This document shows positions 53,647-62,392 of a DNA stretch of 64,000 nt, in pieces. Origin of the DNA: Verrucomicrobiota bacterium (GTDB lineage: Bacteria; Verrucomicrobiota; Verrucomicrobiia; Limisphaerales; JAEYXS01); assembly GCA_023431185.1 (NCBI GenBank), contig JAEYXS010000026.1:1-64000 (forward strand). Direction: 5' to 3'. The position numbers and the translations under genes are program-made. The stretch's first letter is position 1. Each line of letters starts with the position of its first letter. A model generated the notes under the pieces. That model saw nothing but the letters and a program-made list of their open reading frames with translations. It searched no databases and had not been told where the DNA came from.

Positions 53647-53807
53647 TAGAGCGGTTTAAAAAATACTGCGGCCGATTGTCTGGGGAGCGGAGCGAGCGGT
53701 CTTTTTGGGTCAGGGCGTCGTTTCGGCTCAGTCACAGGGTCGTTTGGAACCTGCTCCTTCGCCAAAGCCTCGCCCCAATCGGCCAAAGTATTTTTTAAAA
53801 CGCTCTA
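53647..53807. mobile_element. MITE-like element with 32-bp terminal inverted repeats
   Basis: The arms 53647-53678 and 53776-53807 pair at 29 of 32 positions. Both ends begin TAGAGCG, and the outermost bases are TA, as expected for IS630/Tc1-type targets. Inside each arm is a TTTAAAAAATACT run and GGCCGATTG. The interior of about 97 bp has no gene. This is the layout of a miniature inverted-repeat element. The right end lies 27 bp before the fur -35 box. Confidence 0.65.
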
Positions 53808-53834
53808 AAGGGCGAAATTATTGAGGCCATAATC

Positions 53835-53863
53835 TTGACAGAGTCCAGAATTGGAATTAATAC
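53835..53863 (+). promoter_or_regulatory. Strong promoter of fur-katG
   Basis: TTGACA (53835-53840) and TAATAC (53858-53863) are separated by 17 bp, close to the sigma-70 consensus. The start point would be near 53870, only about four bases before the ATG, so the fur mRNA looks leaderless. A TCCAgaatTGGA inverted repeat between the boxes could be an operator for the encoded regulator. Confidence 0.7.
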
Positions 53864-53873
53864 ACTCCCCACG

Positions 53874-54362
53874 ATGCATAATTCGCCAGACGCACTTCTG
53901 CGCCAGCATGGGCTGCAAGTCACGGCCCAGCGGCTGGCCGTTTTGCGCGTGCTCGCAGGGCGGCCGCATAGCACGGCGGATGACATCGCGAAGGAAGTGC
54001 GGGCCGAGATCGGGACCATCTCGCGTCAGGCGGTGTATGACGTGCTCGGTGCGCTGGCGGACAAAGGTATCATCCGCCGCATCCAACCGGCTGGTTCACC
54101 CACGCTTTATGAGGACCGGGTGGGTGATAATCACCATCATGTGATCTGCCGCAGTTGTGGCAGCGCGGAGGACGTGGATTGTGCGGTGGGTCATGCCCCC
54201 TGCTTACATGCTTCAAATGATTCGGGATTCGTCATCGATGAGGCGGAGGTGCTTTATTGGGGCACCTGTCCCAAATGCCAGGCGAAGCGTAACAAGATTT
54301 CCCAGACGGCGGAGGTTTCGGGCCACCGCAAGCAGAGCAAAAACACGGCGAAGCAACCCTAA
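53874..54362 (+). CDS. Fur-family regulator, likely peroxide-responsive (PerR/FurA type)
   Basis: A 162-residue ferric-uptake-regulator family protein. The DNA-binding helix is VTAQRLAVLRVLAGRPHSTA, followed by the SRQAVYDVLGALADKGIIRR helix. The metal and dimer region includes YEDRVGDNHHHVICRSCG with the regulatory histidines and first CxxC, and a second cysteine pair at GTCPKCQAKR. Fur-family genes directly upstream of katG are usually peroxide-responsive repressors. I chose the ATG at 53874; the open frame to 53835 runs into the promoter. katG follows after 23 bp. Confidence 0.85.
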   Translation: MHNSPDALLRQHGLQVTAQRLAVLRVLAGRPHSTADDIAKEVRAEIGTISRQAVYDVLGALADKGIIRRIQPAGSPTLYEDRVGDNHHHVICRSCGSAEDVDCAVGHAPCLHASNDSGFVIDEAEVLYWGTCPKCQAKRNKISQTAEVSGHRKQSKNTAKQP

Positions 54363-54385
54363 ACAGTCAGCAAGCAACACACATT

Positions 54386-56599
54386 ATGTCAGACAATACC
54401 AATGCAACAAGCAAGTGCCCGGTGATGGGCGCCATGGCTCCGGCCAACCGCCACACGGTCGCCGCCTCCATGTCCAATCGTGACTGGTGGCCGAACCAGT
54501 TGAATCTCGCCATCCTCCATCAGAACTCGCCCAAGAGCGATCCGATGGGGGAAGGTTTCAATTACTCTGAGGAGTTCAAGAAGCTGGACCTAAATGCGTT
54601 GAAGAAAGATCTCTTCGCGTTGATGACGGATTCGCAGGATTGGTGGCCGGCGGATTACGGTCACTACGGGCCGTTCTTCATCCGCATGGCGTGGCACAGC
54701 GCGGGCACGTATCGCGTGAGCGATGGTCGCGGTGGTGCGGGTTACGGCACGCAACGGTTCGCCCCCCTCAACAGCTGGCCGGATAATGCGAGCCTGGACA
54801 AGGCGCGCCGCCTGCTCTGGCCGATCAAGCAGAAGTACGGCAAGAGCATCTCGTGGGCGGACCTGATGATCTTCACGGGCAATTGCGCGCTGGAATCGAT
54901 GGGCTTCAAGCCGTTCGGTTTCGCGGGTGGTCGTGCGGATGTGTGGGAGCCGCAGGAAGATATCTACTGGGGGCCGGAGACGAATTGGCTCGGAGACAAG
55001 CGCTACACCGGCGACCGTCATCTGGAGAAGCCGCTCGCGGCGGTGCAAATGGGGCTCATCTACGTGAACCCGGAAGGTCCGAACGGCAAGCCTGATCCGC
55101 TCGCGGCGGCGAAGGACATCCGCGAGACGTTCGCGCGCATGGCGATGAACGACGAGGAGACGGTGGCGCTCATCGCGGGCGGCCATACGTTCGGCAAGGC
55201 GCATGGCGCGGCCAGCGCGACGAATGTCGGTCCGGAACCGGAAGGCGCTCCGCTGGAAGAACAGGGCCTGGGCTGGAAGAACAAATACGGCAAGGGCAAC
55301 GCGGAAGACACCATCACGAGCGGGCTGGAAGGCGCATGGACGAGCACGCCACGCGCGTGGTCGCATGGTTACCTGACCAATCTTTACGCCTATGAGTGGG
55401 AGCTGACGAAGAGCCCGGCGGGTGCGTGGCAGTGGACGCCGAAAGATGGCGCGGGCAAAGGCACGGTGCCGGACGCGCATGTGAAGGGCAAGACGCACGC
55501 GCCGATGATGTTCACCACGGACATGGCGCTGCGGATGGACCCGGATTATGCGAAGGTCACCCGGCGTTTCCTGGATCACCCGGACGAATTCAACGAAGCG
55601 TTCGCCAAGGCCTGGTACAAGCTGACGCATCGCGACATGGGTCCGTATGTTCGCTGCCTCGGACCGCTGGTGCCGGAGCCGCAACTGTGGCAGGACCCGA
55701 TCCCGGCGGTGAATCATCCGTTGATTGATGAAAATGACATCGCGGCCTTGAAAGCGAAGATACTGGCCTCCGGTGTGTCCATCGGGCGGCTGGTCAAGAC
55801 GGCGTGGGCCTCGGCGGCCACGTTCCGCGGTTCCGACAAGCGGGGTGGTGCGAATGGCGCGCGCATCCGACTGGCGCCGCAGAAGGATTGGGCGGTCAAC
55901 GAGCCGACGGAACTCGCGCCGATGCTGGCCGTGTATGAGAAGATCCAGAAGGAATTCAACGCGGCGCAGACCGGCGGCAAGAAAGTGTCCCTGGCGGACC
56001 TGATCGTGCTGGGTGGCTGCGCGGCGATCGAAGCGGCGGCGAAGAAGGGCGGTCACGAAGTGAAGGTGCCGTTCGCGCCGGGCCGCATGGATGCGACGCA
56101 GGAGATGACGGATGTGGAAGCGGCGGCGGTGCTGGAACCGAAGACGGACGGCTTCCGCAATTACCTGGGCCTGGAACTCGACCGGCCCGCGCCGGAAACG
56201 CTGGTGGACAAGGCGCAGTTGCTCACGCTCACGGCCCCGGAGATGACGGTGCTCGTCGGCGGCTTGCGCGTGTTGAACACGAACGTCGGTGATCCGCGCC
56301 TGGGCGCCTTCACGAAGCGTCCGGAGACGTTGACCAACGACTTCTTCGTGAACTTGCTGGAGCTGGGCGTGAACTGGCAGAAGTCCCCGCGCTGCGAGCA
56401 CTTCTACGAAGGTCGCGACCACAAGACGGGCGAGCTGAAGTGGATGGGCACGGCGGTGGACCTGGTGTTCGGCTCGAACTCACAGTTGCGCGCGATCGCG
56501 GAAGTGTATGCGAGCGCGGATGCGCAGAAGAAGTTCGTGACCGACTTCGTGAAGGCATGGAACAAGGTGATGAACCTGGACCGGTTCGACCTGGCCTGA
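54386..56599 (+). CDS. katG: Catalase-peroxidase
   Basis: A 737-residue haem enzyme that removes hydrogen peroxide by catalase and peroxidase reactions. The distal site RMAWHSAGTYR has Arg, Trp and His (R100, W103, H104). The proximal histidine is in IAGGHTFGKAHGAA. The cross-link tyrosine region is GLIYVNPEGPNG. The duplicated C-terminal half is complete (RLVKTAWASAATFRGSDKRG). Length is normal. It is coupled to the Fur-type gene, so peroxide would relieve repression of both; that regulation is inferred. A clear terminator follows. Confidence 0.96.
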   Translation: MSDNTNATSKCPVMGAMAPANRHTVAASMSNRDWWPNQLNLAILHQNSPKSDPMGEGFNYSEEFKKLDLNALKKDLFALMTDSQDWWPADYGHYGPFFIRMAWHSAGTYRVSDGRGGAGYGTQRFAPLNSWPDNASLDKARRLLWPIKQKYGKSISWADLMIFTGNCALESMGFKPFGFAGGRADVWEPQEDIYWGPETNWLGDKRYTGDRHLEKPLAAVQMGLIYVNPEGPNGKPDPLAAAKDIRETFARMAMNDEETVALIAGGHTFGKAHGAASATNVGPEPEGAPLEEQGLGWKNKYGKGNAEDTITSGLEGAWTSTPRAWSHGYLTNLYAYEWELTKSPAGAWQWTPKDGAGKGTVPDAHVKGKTHAPMMFTTDMALRMDPDYAKVTRRFLDHPDEFNEAFAKAWYKLTHRDMGPYVRCLGPLVPEPQLWQDPIPAVNHPLIDENDIAALKAKILASGVSIGRLVKTAWASAATFRGSDKRGGANGARIRLAPQKDWAVNEPTELAPMLAVYEKIQKEFNAAQTGGKKVSLADLIVLGGCAAIEAAAKKGGHEVKVPFAPGRMDATQEMTDVEAAAVLEPKTDGFRNYLGLELDRPAPETLVDKAQLLTLTAPEMTVLVGGLRVLNTNVGDPRLGAFTKRPETLTNDFFVNLLELGVNWQKSPRCEHFYEGRDHKTGELKWMGTAVDLVFGSNSQLRAIAEVYASADAQKKFVTDFVKAWNKVMNLDRFDLA

Positions 56600-56624
56600 G
56601 CCACGGATAAATAATTCCAGACAG

Positions 56625-56660
56625 ACAGCCCGCTGGTGAAAACTGGCGGGCTGTTTTTTG
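56625..56660 (+). terminator. Rho-independent terminator after katG
   Basis: A 9-bp stem (56625-56633 with 56646-56654) with a 12-base loop is followed by a TTTTTG run. It starts 25 bp after the katG stop. Confidence 0.9.
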
Positions 56661-56781
56661 TTTTGGAGGACACCCAGCCCTACCGGTCTTATGCTGCGTC
56701 GGGTGGCAACTTACTGCGGGCTGGAGTCTGGCAACACGGGGCGCTGGTTTAGCCGGGCAAAAGGAGGGAATTGGTAGATAA

Positions 56782-56809
56782 CCTCGGCACTTATGTACAA
56801 GTGCCGAGG
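56782..56809. repeat. 28-bp palindromic repeat, copy B
   Basis: The palindrome has arms CCTCGGCACTT and AAGTGCCGAGG around a short centre. The left flank TTGGTAGATAA matches the flank of copy A (27793-27820) read in reverse complement, so the shared unit is about 40 bp. Confidence 0.75.
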
Positions 56810-57141
56810 AGGATTCCGATGGGTGGGGAAGGATTTTTGTGGTGGGTACGGCGGAGGTGACGGACTGCCGACGGGAAGCAGGAAGCCCGGGCCGGGTGGC
56901 TCGTCGCGGTACCAGGCCAGATCCGTTTGAAATCACACGGCTAGATGGGAGAAGCTGGTTTTTCGAGGTGGAAAAAATTGGATCTGACGGAGTGTTTACG
57001 CTGTAAGTGCCTGGAGGTTAATTGGTTTTGGATGAAAAATAAAAGTTATTCACAGTATTCACATGGACAGCCAATGTCCTACCCCCTCCATTAAGGTATG
57101 AATCATGAAGGATGAGTTAGGTAGAAGCTGAAAGAGATGGA

Positions 57142-59442
57142 ATGAGTGATTTTATGAAACCGAAAGTTTTTGGCGGCGTCTTTAGGGGCATGAGTCTGAA
57201 GAGCATGACCGGCAGGGTGTTACGGGGAGCATTATGGGCTGCTGCTTTGGCAGGGCTGGCCGTGGGGGCCGGATTGACCTTGCGCGCGCAGTCCATCGGG
57301 GATCTGGAGAAGCGTTTTCATGAGCTGGACAAGGACAAGGACGAGAAGCTCACTACTCAGGAATTGACGGACAAGGCGTGGTTCGAGCGGTTGGACAAAG
57401 ACAAGGACGGCATCGTGACGCTGGTGGAGGTGCGGGCGCTGACGAAGACCATGCGCTCGGGCAATGCGACGGGTGACAATCTGTTCAAGCTCCTCGACAA
57501 GAATGGTGACGGCAAGCTCGTGCGGGACGAGGTGCCGCGCCCGGAGATGTTCGATCAATTGGATGTGAACCAGGACGGTTCGGTGACTTTGGACGAGGCG
57601 AAGTCCGTGCTCGCAAACCTGAATGCCATCCGGGGCAATACGAAGGGCGCGAAGGCGGCGCCGAAGCCGGATGTGGAATCGCCCCGGGAAGGCCCCAAGC
57701 AGCTCAAGGGCAGCGAGGTGGGCGTGGGCCGGATGTTGCCCGAGGTGAGCTTCACGGATGTGAACGGGAAGGCGGGCAAGCTGAGTGATTTCAAGTCCAG
57801 CAAGGCGCTGGTGATCGCGTTCACGACGACATCGTGCCCGGTGGGCAAGCGGTATGCGCCGACGTTGGCAAAGCTGGAGAAGGATTATGCAGCGAAGGGC
57901 GTGACGTTCCTCTTCGTGAACCCGACCGAGACAGACTCGCTGGAGAGCATCCGTGAGGATCTCAAGGCGCATGGCTGGCAGGGACGTTATGTCCACGACA
58001 AGGAAGATGCTTTCACCCATGCCTTGCATGCGAAGACCACTACAGAGGTGTTCTTGGTGGATGCCGCACGCACGCTGGTCTATCGCGGTGCAGTGGATGA
58101 CCAGTATGGCTTGGGTTATTCGCGGGACGAGGCGAGAGAGACTTATCTGGAAGACGCACTGAAGGCGTTGCTGGCGGGGAAGGTGCCAGAGATCGCGGCG
58201 ACGAGTGCACCGGGTTGCGCGCTGGAATCCGCAGACGCGAAACTCGCTGCGACTGATGTGACGTATCACAACCAGATCGCGCGGCTGATGCAGAACAATT
58301 GTGTGGAGTGTCATCGTAAGGGTGGCGTGGGACCGTTCAGCCTGGAGTCATACGAGGATGTGAAGGCGCACGCAGGCATGATCCGCAAACAAGTGGAGCG
58401 TGGGGCGATGCCGCCGTGGTTCGCCACGCCCGTGCCGCATGGACAGGTGACGCCGTGGGCGAATGAGCGTTCGCTGACGGAACTGGACAAGACGATGTTG
58501 TTGGATTGGTTGAAGAGTGACAAACCGGCGGGGAATCCGGCAGATGCGCCCATCGCTCGCACTTATCCGACGGATTGGGTGATCGGCAAGCCCGACCTGG
58601 TCGTGCAGATCCCACAGCCTATCGCCATCAAGGCCACGGGCACGATGCCATACTCGAACATCTCGGTGGAGACCGGCCTCACGGAGGACAAGTGGGTGCA
58701 GGGTTTCGAGGTGCAGCCGACGGCGCGTGAAACCGTGCATCACGTGCTGGTCTTCGTGCGGCCGCCGAAGAAGGCGGCGGGCAGCGATGCCTTTGACGAT
58801 GAGCGCGCGGAGCGTGACGGGTTCTTCGCGGCGTATGTGCCGGGAAACAGTTCGCAGGTCTATCCGGCGGGCATGGCGAAGAAACTGCCCGCCGGTTCAC
58901 GGCTGCATTTCCAGATCCATTACACACCCATGGGCAAGGCGACCACGGACCAGGTGCGCGTGGGTATCATCTTCGCGAAGGAACCGCCGAAGCATGTCGT
59001 GCAGGTGGCGGGGATCTCGAACCCGTTCATCAGCATCCCTCCGGGCGCGGCGAATCACGAGGAGACGGCGCAGATCCGGGTGCCGACGGATGTGCATGTG
59101 TTCCAGTTCATGCCGCATATGCACTTGCGCGGCAAGGCGGCGAAGTACGAGGTCATCTACACAGACGGCACGAGCCGCACGCTCCTGGACATCCCGCGCT
59201 ACGATTTCAACTGGCAGCTCGTTTACCGGCTGGCGGAGCCGTTGCTGATCCCGGCGGGGTCTACGCTGAAGGTGACGATGGCGTTCGACAACAGCACAGG
59301 CAATCCGGCGAACCCGGACCCAAACAAGACGGTGCGCTGGGGCCAGCAGACGTATGACGAGATGATGCTCGGCTACATCGCATATTACACATCGAGTGAT
59401 CAGGCGGTGACGGGCTTGCGGAGGCAGCGGGCGGGGCGGTGA
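57142..59442 (+). CDS. EF-hand / redoxin / cytochrome c / copper-monooxygenase-like fusion protein
   Basis: A 766-residue membrane-anchored or exported protein. A hydrophobic stretch lies at about residues 28-48. Four EF-hand loops span residues 60-155 (DKDKDEKLTTQE, DKDKDGIVTLVE, DKNGDGKLVRDE, DVNQDGSVTLDE). A thioredoxin-like domain spans about 200-345, with one active cysteine (TTTSCPVGKRY, C232). A c-type haem motif CVECH is at 387-391. The last 280 residues resemble the two copper domains of type II ascorbate-dependent monooxygenases (HH at 533-534, H593 in QIHYTP, then HMH at 659-661 in MPHMHLRGK). The substrate is unknown. Confidence 0.82.
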   Translation: MSDFMKPKVFGGVFRGMSLKSMTGRVLRGALWAAALAGLAVGAGLTLRAQSIGDLEKRFHELDKDKDEKLTTQELTDKAWFERLDKDKDGIVTLVEVRALTKTMRSGNATGDNLFKLLDKNGDGKLVRDEVPRPEMFDQLDVNQDGSVTLDEAKSVLANLNAIRGNTKGAKAAPKPDVESPREGPKQLKGSEVGVGRMLPEVSFTDVNGKAGKLSDFKSSKALVIAFTTTSCPVGKRYAPTLAKLEKDYAAKGVTFLFVNPTETDSLESIREDLKAHGWQGRYVHDKEDAFTHALHAKTTTEVFLVDAARTLVYRGAVDDQYGLGYSRDEARETYLEDALKALLAGKVPEIAATSAPGCALESADAKLAATDVTYHNQIARLMQNNCVECHRKGGVGPFSLESYEDVKAHAGMIRKQVERGAMPPWFATPVPHGQVTPWANERSLTELDKTMLLDWLKSDKPAGNPADAPIARTYPTDWVIGKPDLVVQIPQPIAIKATGTMPYSNISVETGLTEDKWVQGFEVQPTARETVHHVLVFVRPPKKAAGSDAFDDERAERDGFFAAYVPGNSSQVYPAGMAKKLPAGSRLHFQIHYTPMGKATTDQVRVGIIFAKEPPKHVVQVAGISNPFISIPPGAANHEETAQIRVPTDVHVFQFMPHMHLRGKAAKYEVIYTDGTSRTLLDIPRYDFNWQLVYRLAEPLLIPAGSTLKVTMAFDNSTGNPANPDPNKTVRWGQQTYDEMMLGYIAYYTSSDQAVTGLRRQRAGR

Positions 59443-59494
59443 AACTTGTCCCTCTAGAATTGCAACCGGAAGCCATCTCTGGTGTTCTACTTGC

Positions 59495-60232
59495 ATGGAC
59501 TGGAGGTTGAAGCCTAGACCATTGTCGCTACGAATCATCGTATCGGCAGCCTTGTTGCTGGGCGGCCAAAGTGCGTCCGCGTGCGAGCCGATCCTGCCTT
59601 TGTTCAAAGCCCTTGCCGGAGCCAACTTTGTCGCTCCATCGCTTTGGGGTTTGGCGGCCGCTGTATTGATCAAGTGCACGGCGTTCGCCTGTTATGAGAA
59701 GGATTTGTCCAAGGCCAAAGCGTTCTTCTTCATGCTGCTGGGCAATGTGGTGACCAGTATCGTCGGCGTCATGGTGGCTGGGTTTGCGGCTGCTGGTTCT
59801 GCCTGGTTTATCGCATTTCCGACGCTCTTCATCGTCACACTCTGGCCTGCCCGCCAGTTGTTGCCACGACTTTCGTGGCCGTGGCTGAAGTCTTTTTCCC
59901 CCTCGGAACTGTCAGGTCTCATGATGCTCTTGCTGTTCCTATCCTCCATCTTCTTCGGCATCGCCATGTCCTTGAGCGATCCTCCCGGTCTGGGATATTG
60001 GTTGCTTAAGACAGGCGGACTCTATCTGGCTCTGCTGATCAGCATGGTGATCACCACTTTTTACGAGGAATGGGTGGTTTACGTATTGGCTCGCAAACCA
60101 ACTGAACCACCAACGTTCTACAAAGCAGTCGTGCGGGCGAATATGCTGACGCTTTTCATCATCATGGGCTGCACGGCGGCGTATCTCCTGCCGCAACGGT
60201 TCGCTTCGCCCTTCTTCACGATTGCGCCGTAA
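59495..60232 (+). CDS. Hypothetical multi-pass membrane protein
   Basis: A 245-residue protein with a probable signal or first helix (LSLRIIVSAALLLGGQSASA) and about five further hydrophobic helices (WGLAAAVLIKCTAFAC, AFFFMLLGNVVTSIVGVMVA, SAWFIAFPTLFIVTLW, LMMLLLFLSSIFFGIAM, LALLISMVITTFYEEWVVYV). Family unknown. It begins 52 bp after the multidomain redox gene on the same strand, so it might be cotranscribed. It ends shortly before the oppositely oriented HAD gene. Confidence 0.6.
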   Translation: MDWRLKPRPLSLRIIVSAALLLGGQSASACEPILPLFKALAGANFVAPSLWGLAAAVLIKCTAFACYEKDLSKAKAFFFMLLGNVVTSIVGVMVAGFAAAGSAWFIAFPTLFIVTLWPARQLLPRLSWPWLKSFSPSELSGLMMLLLFLSSIFFGIAMSLSDPPGLGYWLLKTGGLYLALLISMVITTFYEEWVVYVLARKPTEPPTFYKAVVRANMLTLFIIMGCTAAYLLPQRFASPFFTIAP

Positions 60233-60273
60233 TAATAGCAACCATCTCCGCGCACCCGCACTGAAGCGTCTGA

Positions 60274-60741
60274 TCAGCGTGGCCTGAAACTGTTCACCGC
60301 GTTGATGACTTTCTCCGTCCAGAGCAAATCCGCCTGTTCCACCACGGTCACATTGAACCCCAGCCGTTGTCCTTCCATGGCGACGCCTGGCGAGTCATCC
60401 ACATGCAAATCGATGCCAAAGGCGGGCGGATATTTTGAAGGCGTGGCGTCCAATTTGATCTCCTCAAGCCTGGCCCGGTGACAATCATCATTCACGACGC
60501 CATCGGCACGCAGGCCGTGCAAGCGCAGCCAATAGCGGATGCTGAAGGGAGAACGCAAGGAGGAGGTGTAGATCCAGATTTCACAACCGCGCTGTCTTAA
60601 TTCCTGGAACAGCTCTCGACTGCCCGCTCTGAGCGGTTCGCATAAACGTCCCTGCAACCAACCGGGTAACAGCCCCGTCTCGCGCGGTACCTGGCTGTTC
60701 CGCAGCACCAAGGTGTCATCGATATCGAAGGAGACACGCAT
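60274..60741 (-). CDS. HAD-like phosphatase
   Basis: A 155-residue hydrolase of the haloacid dehalogenase superfamily. The nucleophile motif is VSFDIDDTLVL at the N-terminus, motif II is WIYTSSLRS, and the final acidic motif is in DLHVDDSPGV. Size and motifs suggest a small-molecule or protein phosphatase; the substrate is not evident. It lies 12 bp after the TIGR03790 gene on the same strand and is probably in the same operon. Confidence 0.85.
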   Translation of the reverse strand: MRVSFDIDDTLVLRNSQVPRETGLLPGWLQGRLCEPLRAGSRELFQELRQRGCEIWIYTSSLRSPFSIRYWLRLHGLRADGVVNDDCHRARLEEIKLDATPSKYPPAFGIDLHVDDSPGVAMEGQRLGFNVTVVEQADLLWTEKVINAVNSFRPR

Positions 60742-60753
60742 GTTTGCTCGCCG

Positions 60754-62388
60754 TCATTTTTTCTCCAGCGCCTGCTGGCACTTCTCCACCACGGCGGGGC
60801 GATTCGCTTTTTGCGCCTGGGGCAGCAGCTTCTGATAGAGTGCCGTCAAGTCCGGGTAACCGGGGTAGAGCTGCTCGATCTTCAGATAGGCATCCACGGC
60901 TTCGTTCGCCTTGTCCAGGCTGCCGAGGAGGTCCGCTTGCGCGAGCAACAGACGCAGTTGCTGTTTCTTCGTAGGCTTGAGGGCGAGCGCGGCGGTGTAG
61001 GCTTTGAGGGCATCTGCCGGTTTCTTCTCGATCAGCCAGAGGTCGCCGAGTTTTTCCTGCAGGACGGAGCTGGTGTTCATCTCGGGCGTTTGCGCGAGGT
61101 AGCCGATCATGTCGGTGGCGTTCAGGCCGCTGACGAGGTTCAGGTTGATGACTTTCAGGTGGGACCATTCGAGGAGCGGGTTGTTCTTCGTCAGCAATTC
61201 CGCGTGGCGCACCTCCGGGCCTTTGAGCATGGGCCGGTAGAGCGGGTCGCCGATCACGGTGGTCTGCCAGGAGAGCACCGGCGAACCGGCGTACGCGGCC
61301 TCGCCCAGGCTGAAACGGTTGTGCAGCCAGCGCACCGCGAAGGTGCCCACGTCCGGGGTGCCGCCGAGGTAGGGTTCATACACACTGCCCATGGTGGCGG
61401 TGACGCCCTGGGCGAGGAGCGGACCGGTCCAGTTCCGGTTGGTGGAGCGGATGCTGTCCGCACTGAACGAGTGCAGATGATAGGCGAAGGCACCGGGCAG
61501 GAACTCCGGTTCGCCCCAGGTGAACGGGCCGGAGAGTCCGGCATCATACCAGCCGAAATAGAAGCCGACCTGGCTCATGGTGAAACTGCGCGGAAATGTC
61601 TCGGGTTTCTGGTCGGTGATGGTTTCCCAGCCGAGCTTGGTGGTGACTTCGCCCGCGAGCTTGAGCCAGTCATCGCCCTGCTTGAATTCGCCTTCGTTGA
61701 TGTTGCGCAGGTCGATGTAAGCGCGGCCCCAGAGCCCGTCGCGTTCCGCCGTGAGCGCCTTGTCCACGAGTCCCTTGGCGATGGCTTCGCTCGGGCCGTC
61801 CAGACGGGTGACCATCAGGAGACCGTTCGTGGGGCTCAACAACGCGGCGTTGGTGACGCCGTAGAACGGGCTGTTGATCGGGCCGGTGAGATTGAGATTC
61901 CGCGTTTTCATCGGCAGCAGGGAGAGCTCACTGTCCACCGCCGCATAGTTCTCGCGCAGCGGCGCGGGGATCTTGTCTGCGCCGGGTTCGTTCAGGCCGG
62001 TGAGCTTGGAGATCTTCAGCGGCACGCCGTAGCACAACACGGCATAGCGGATCTTGGCCGCGCTCACGGAGGGCGTGAGCAACTGGGCATTGCCGGCATC
62101 AGGGCTCAGGGTGAAGAGCTTCCGGTCGAGCAGGATCTTCCAGAGCGGCTCCGCGAGTTCCTTGCGGTAATCGTCGCGGGTGATGATCTCTTCTTTAGAG
62201 AGGTGAAGGCCGATGACCTGCTCCTTCGGGACCTGGCGTTTCTCCGCGTAGTACTCCGCCACGCGTTTGGATTCGGGCGAGCGGTCATTGTAGATGACCA
62301 CCACTTCGGCGCCATCATCGGCGAGCAACCCAAGGGGGCTCAAGCCCATCACGGCCGCGAGCAACAGGTTAGAAAGGCGGTTCAGCAT
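60754..62388 (-). CDS. TIGR03790 family protein with TPR-like tail
   Basis: A 544-residue exported protein matching the TIGR03790 family, common in PVC bacteria and some Acidobacteria; function unknown. A signal peptide (LLLAAVMGLSPLGLLA) is followed by VVVIYNDRSPESKRVAEYYA and the conserved YAVLCYGVPLKI and YFGWYDAGLSGPF motifs. The C-terminal 110 residues form TPR-like helices (KPADALKAYTAALALKPTKKQ and DKANEAVDAYLKIEQLYPG). It lies 4 bp after the MBL-fold gene and upstream of the HAD gene. Confidence 0.85.
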   Translation of the reverse strand: MLNRLSNLLLAAVMGLSPLGLLADDGAEVVVIYNDRSPESKRVAEYYAEKRQVPKEQVIGLHLSKEEIITRDDYRKELAEPLWKILLDRKLFTLSPDAGNAQLLTPSVSAAKIRYAVLCYGVPLKISKLTGLNEPGADKIPAPLRENYAAVDSELSLLPMKTRNLNLTGPINSPFYGVTNAALLSPTNGLLMVTRLDGPSEAIAKGLVDKALTAERDGLWGRAYIDLRNINEGEFKQGDDWLKLAGEVTTKLGWETITDQKPETFPRSFTMSQVGFYFGWYDAGLSGPFTWGEPEFLPGAFAYHLHSFSADSIRSTNRNWTGPLLAQGVTATMGSVYEPYLGGTPDVGTFAVRWLHNRFSLGEAAYAGSPVLSWQTTVIGDPLYRPMLKGPEVRHAELLTKNNPLLEWSHLKVINLNLVSGLNATDMIGYLAQTPEMNTSSVLQEKLGDLWLIEKKPADALKAYTAALALKPTKKQQLRLLLAQADLLGSLDKANEAVDAYLKIEQLYPGYPDLTALYQKLLPQAQKANRPAVVEKCQQALEKK

Positions 62389-62392
62389 GCGC

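Larger units (their letters stand above)
53402..53834. other. Intergenic region with a hairpin repeat and a MITE-like element
   Basis: No gene is seen. The left half holds a GCGGCC hairpin (53502-53518), a CCCAGGGCAGC hairpin (53541-53566) and a TGGCCC hairpin with a GTT loop (53578-53592). The right half is a 161-bp terminal-inverted-repeat element (53647-53807). The fur promoter follows directly. The short open frame at 53577-53798 lies inside these repeats and is not a gene. Confidence 0.75.
56600..57141. other. 542-bp spacer with terminator and dispersed repeats
   Basis: It begins with the katG terminator. The 28-bp palindrome shared with 27793-27820 lies at 56782-56809, and a TGGACA/TGTCC hairpin followed by TACCCCC is at 57063-57088, matching 27591-27616. 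I see no gene. The promoter for the downstream multidomain gene should lie here, but it is not obvious. Confidence 0.65.

Noticed and set aside
53577..53798. A 73-residue open frame
   Set aside because: It is made of hairpin repeat and MITE-like sequence, with no start signal.
54590..56422. A 610-residue open frame on the reverse strand
   Set aside because: It is the mirror of katG with arginine- and histidine-rich composition and no recognisable domain.
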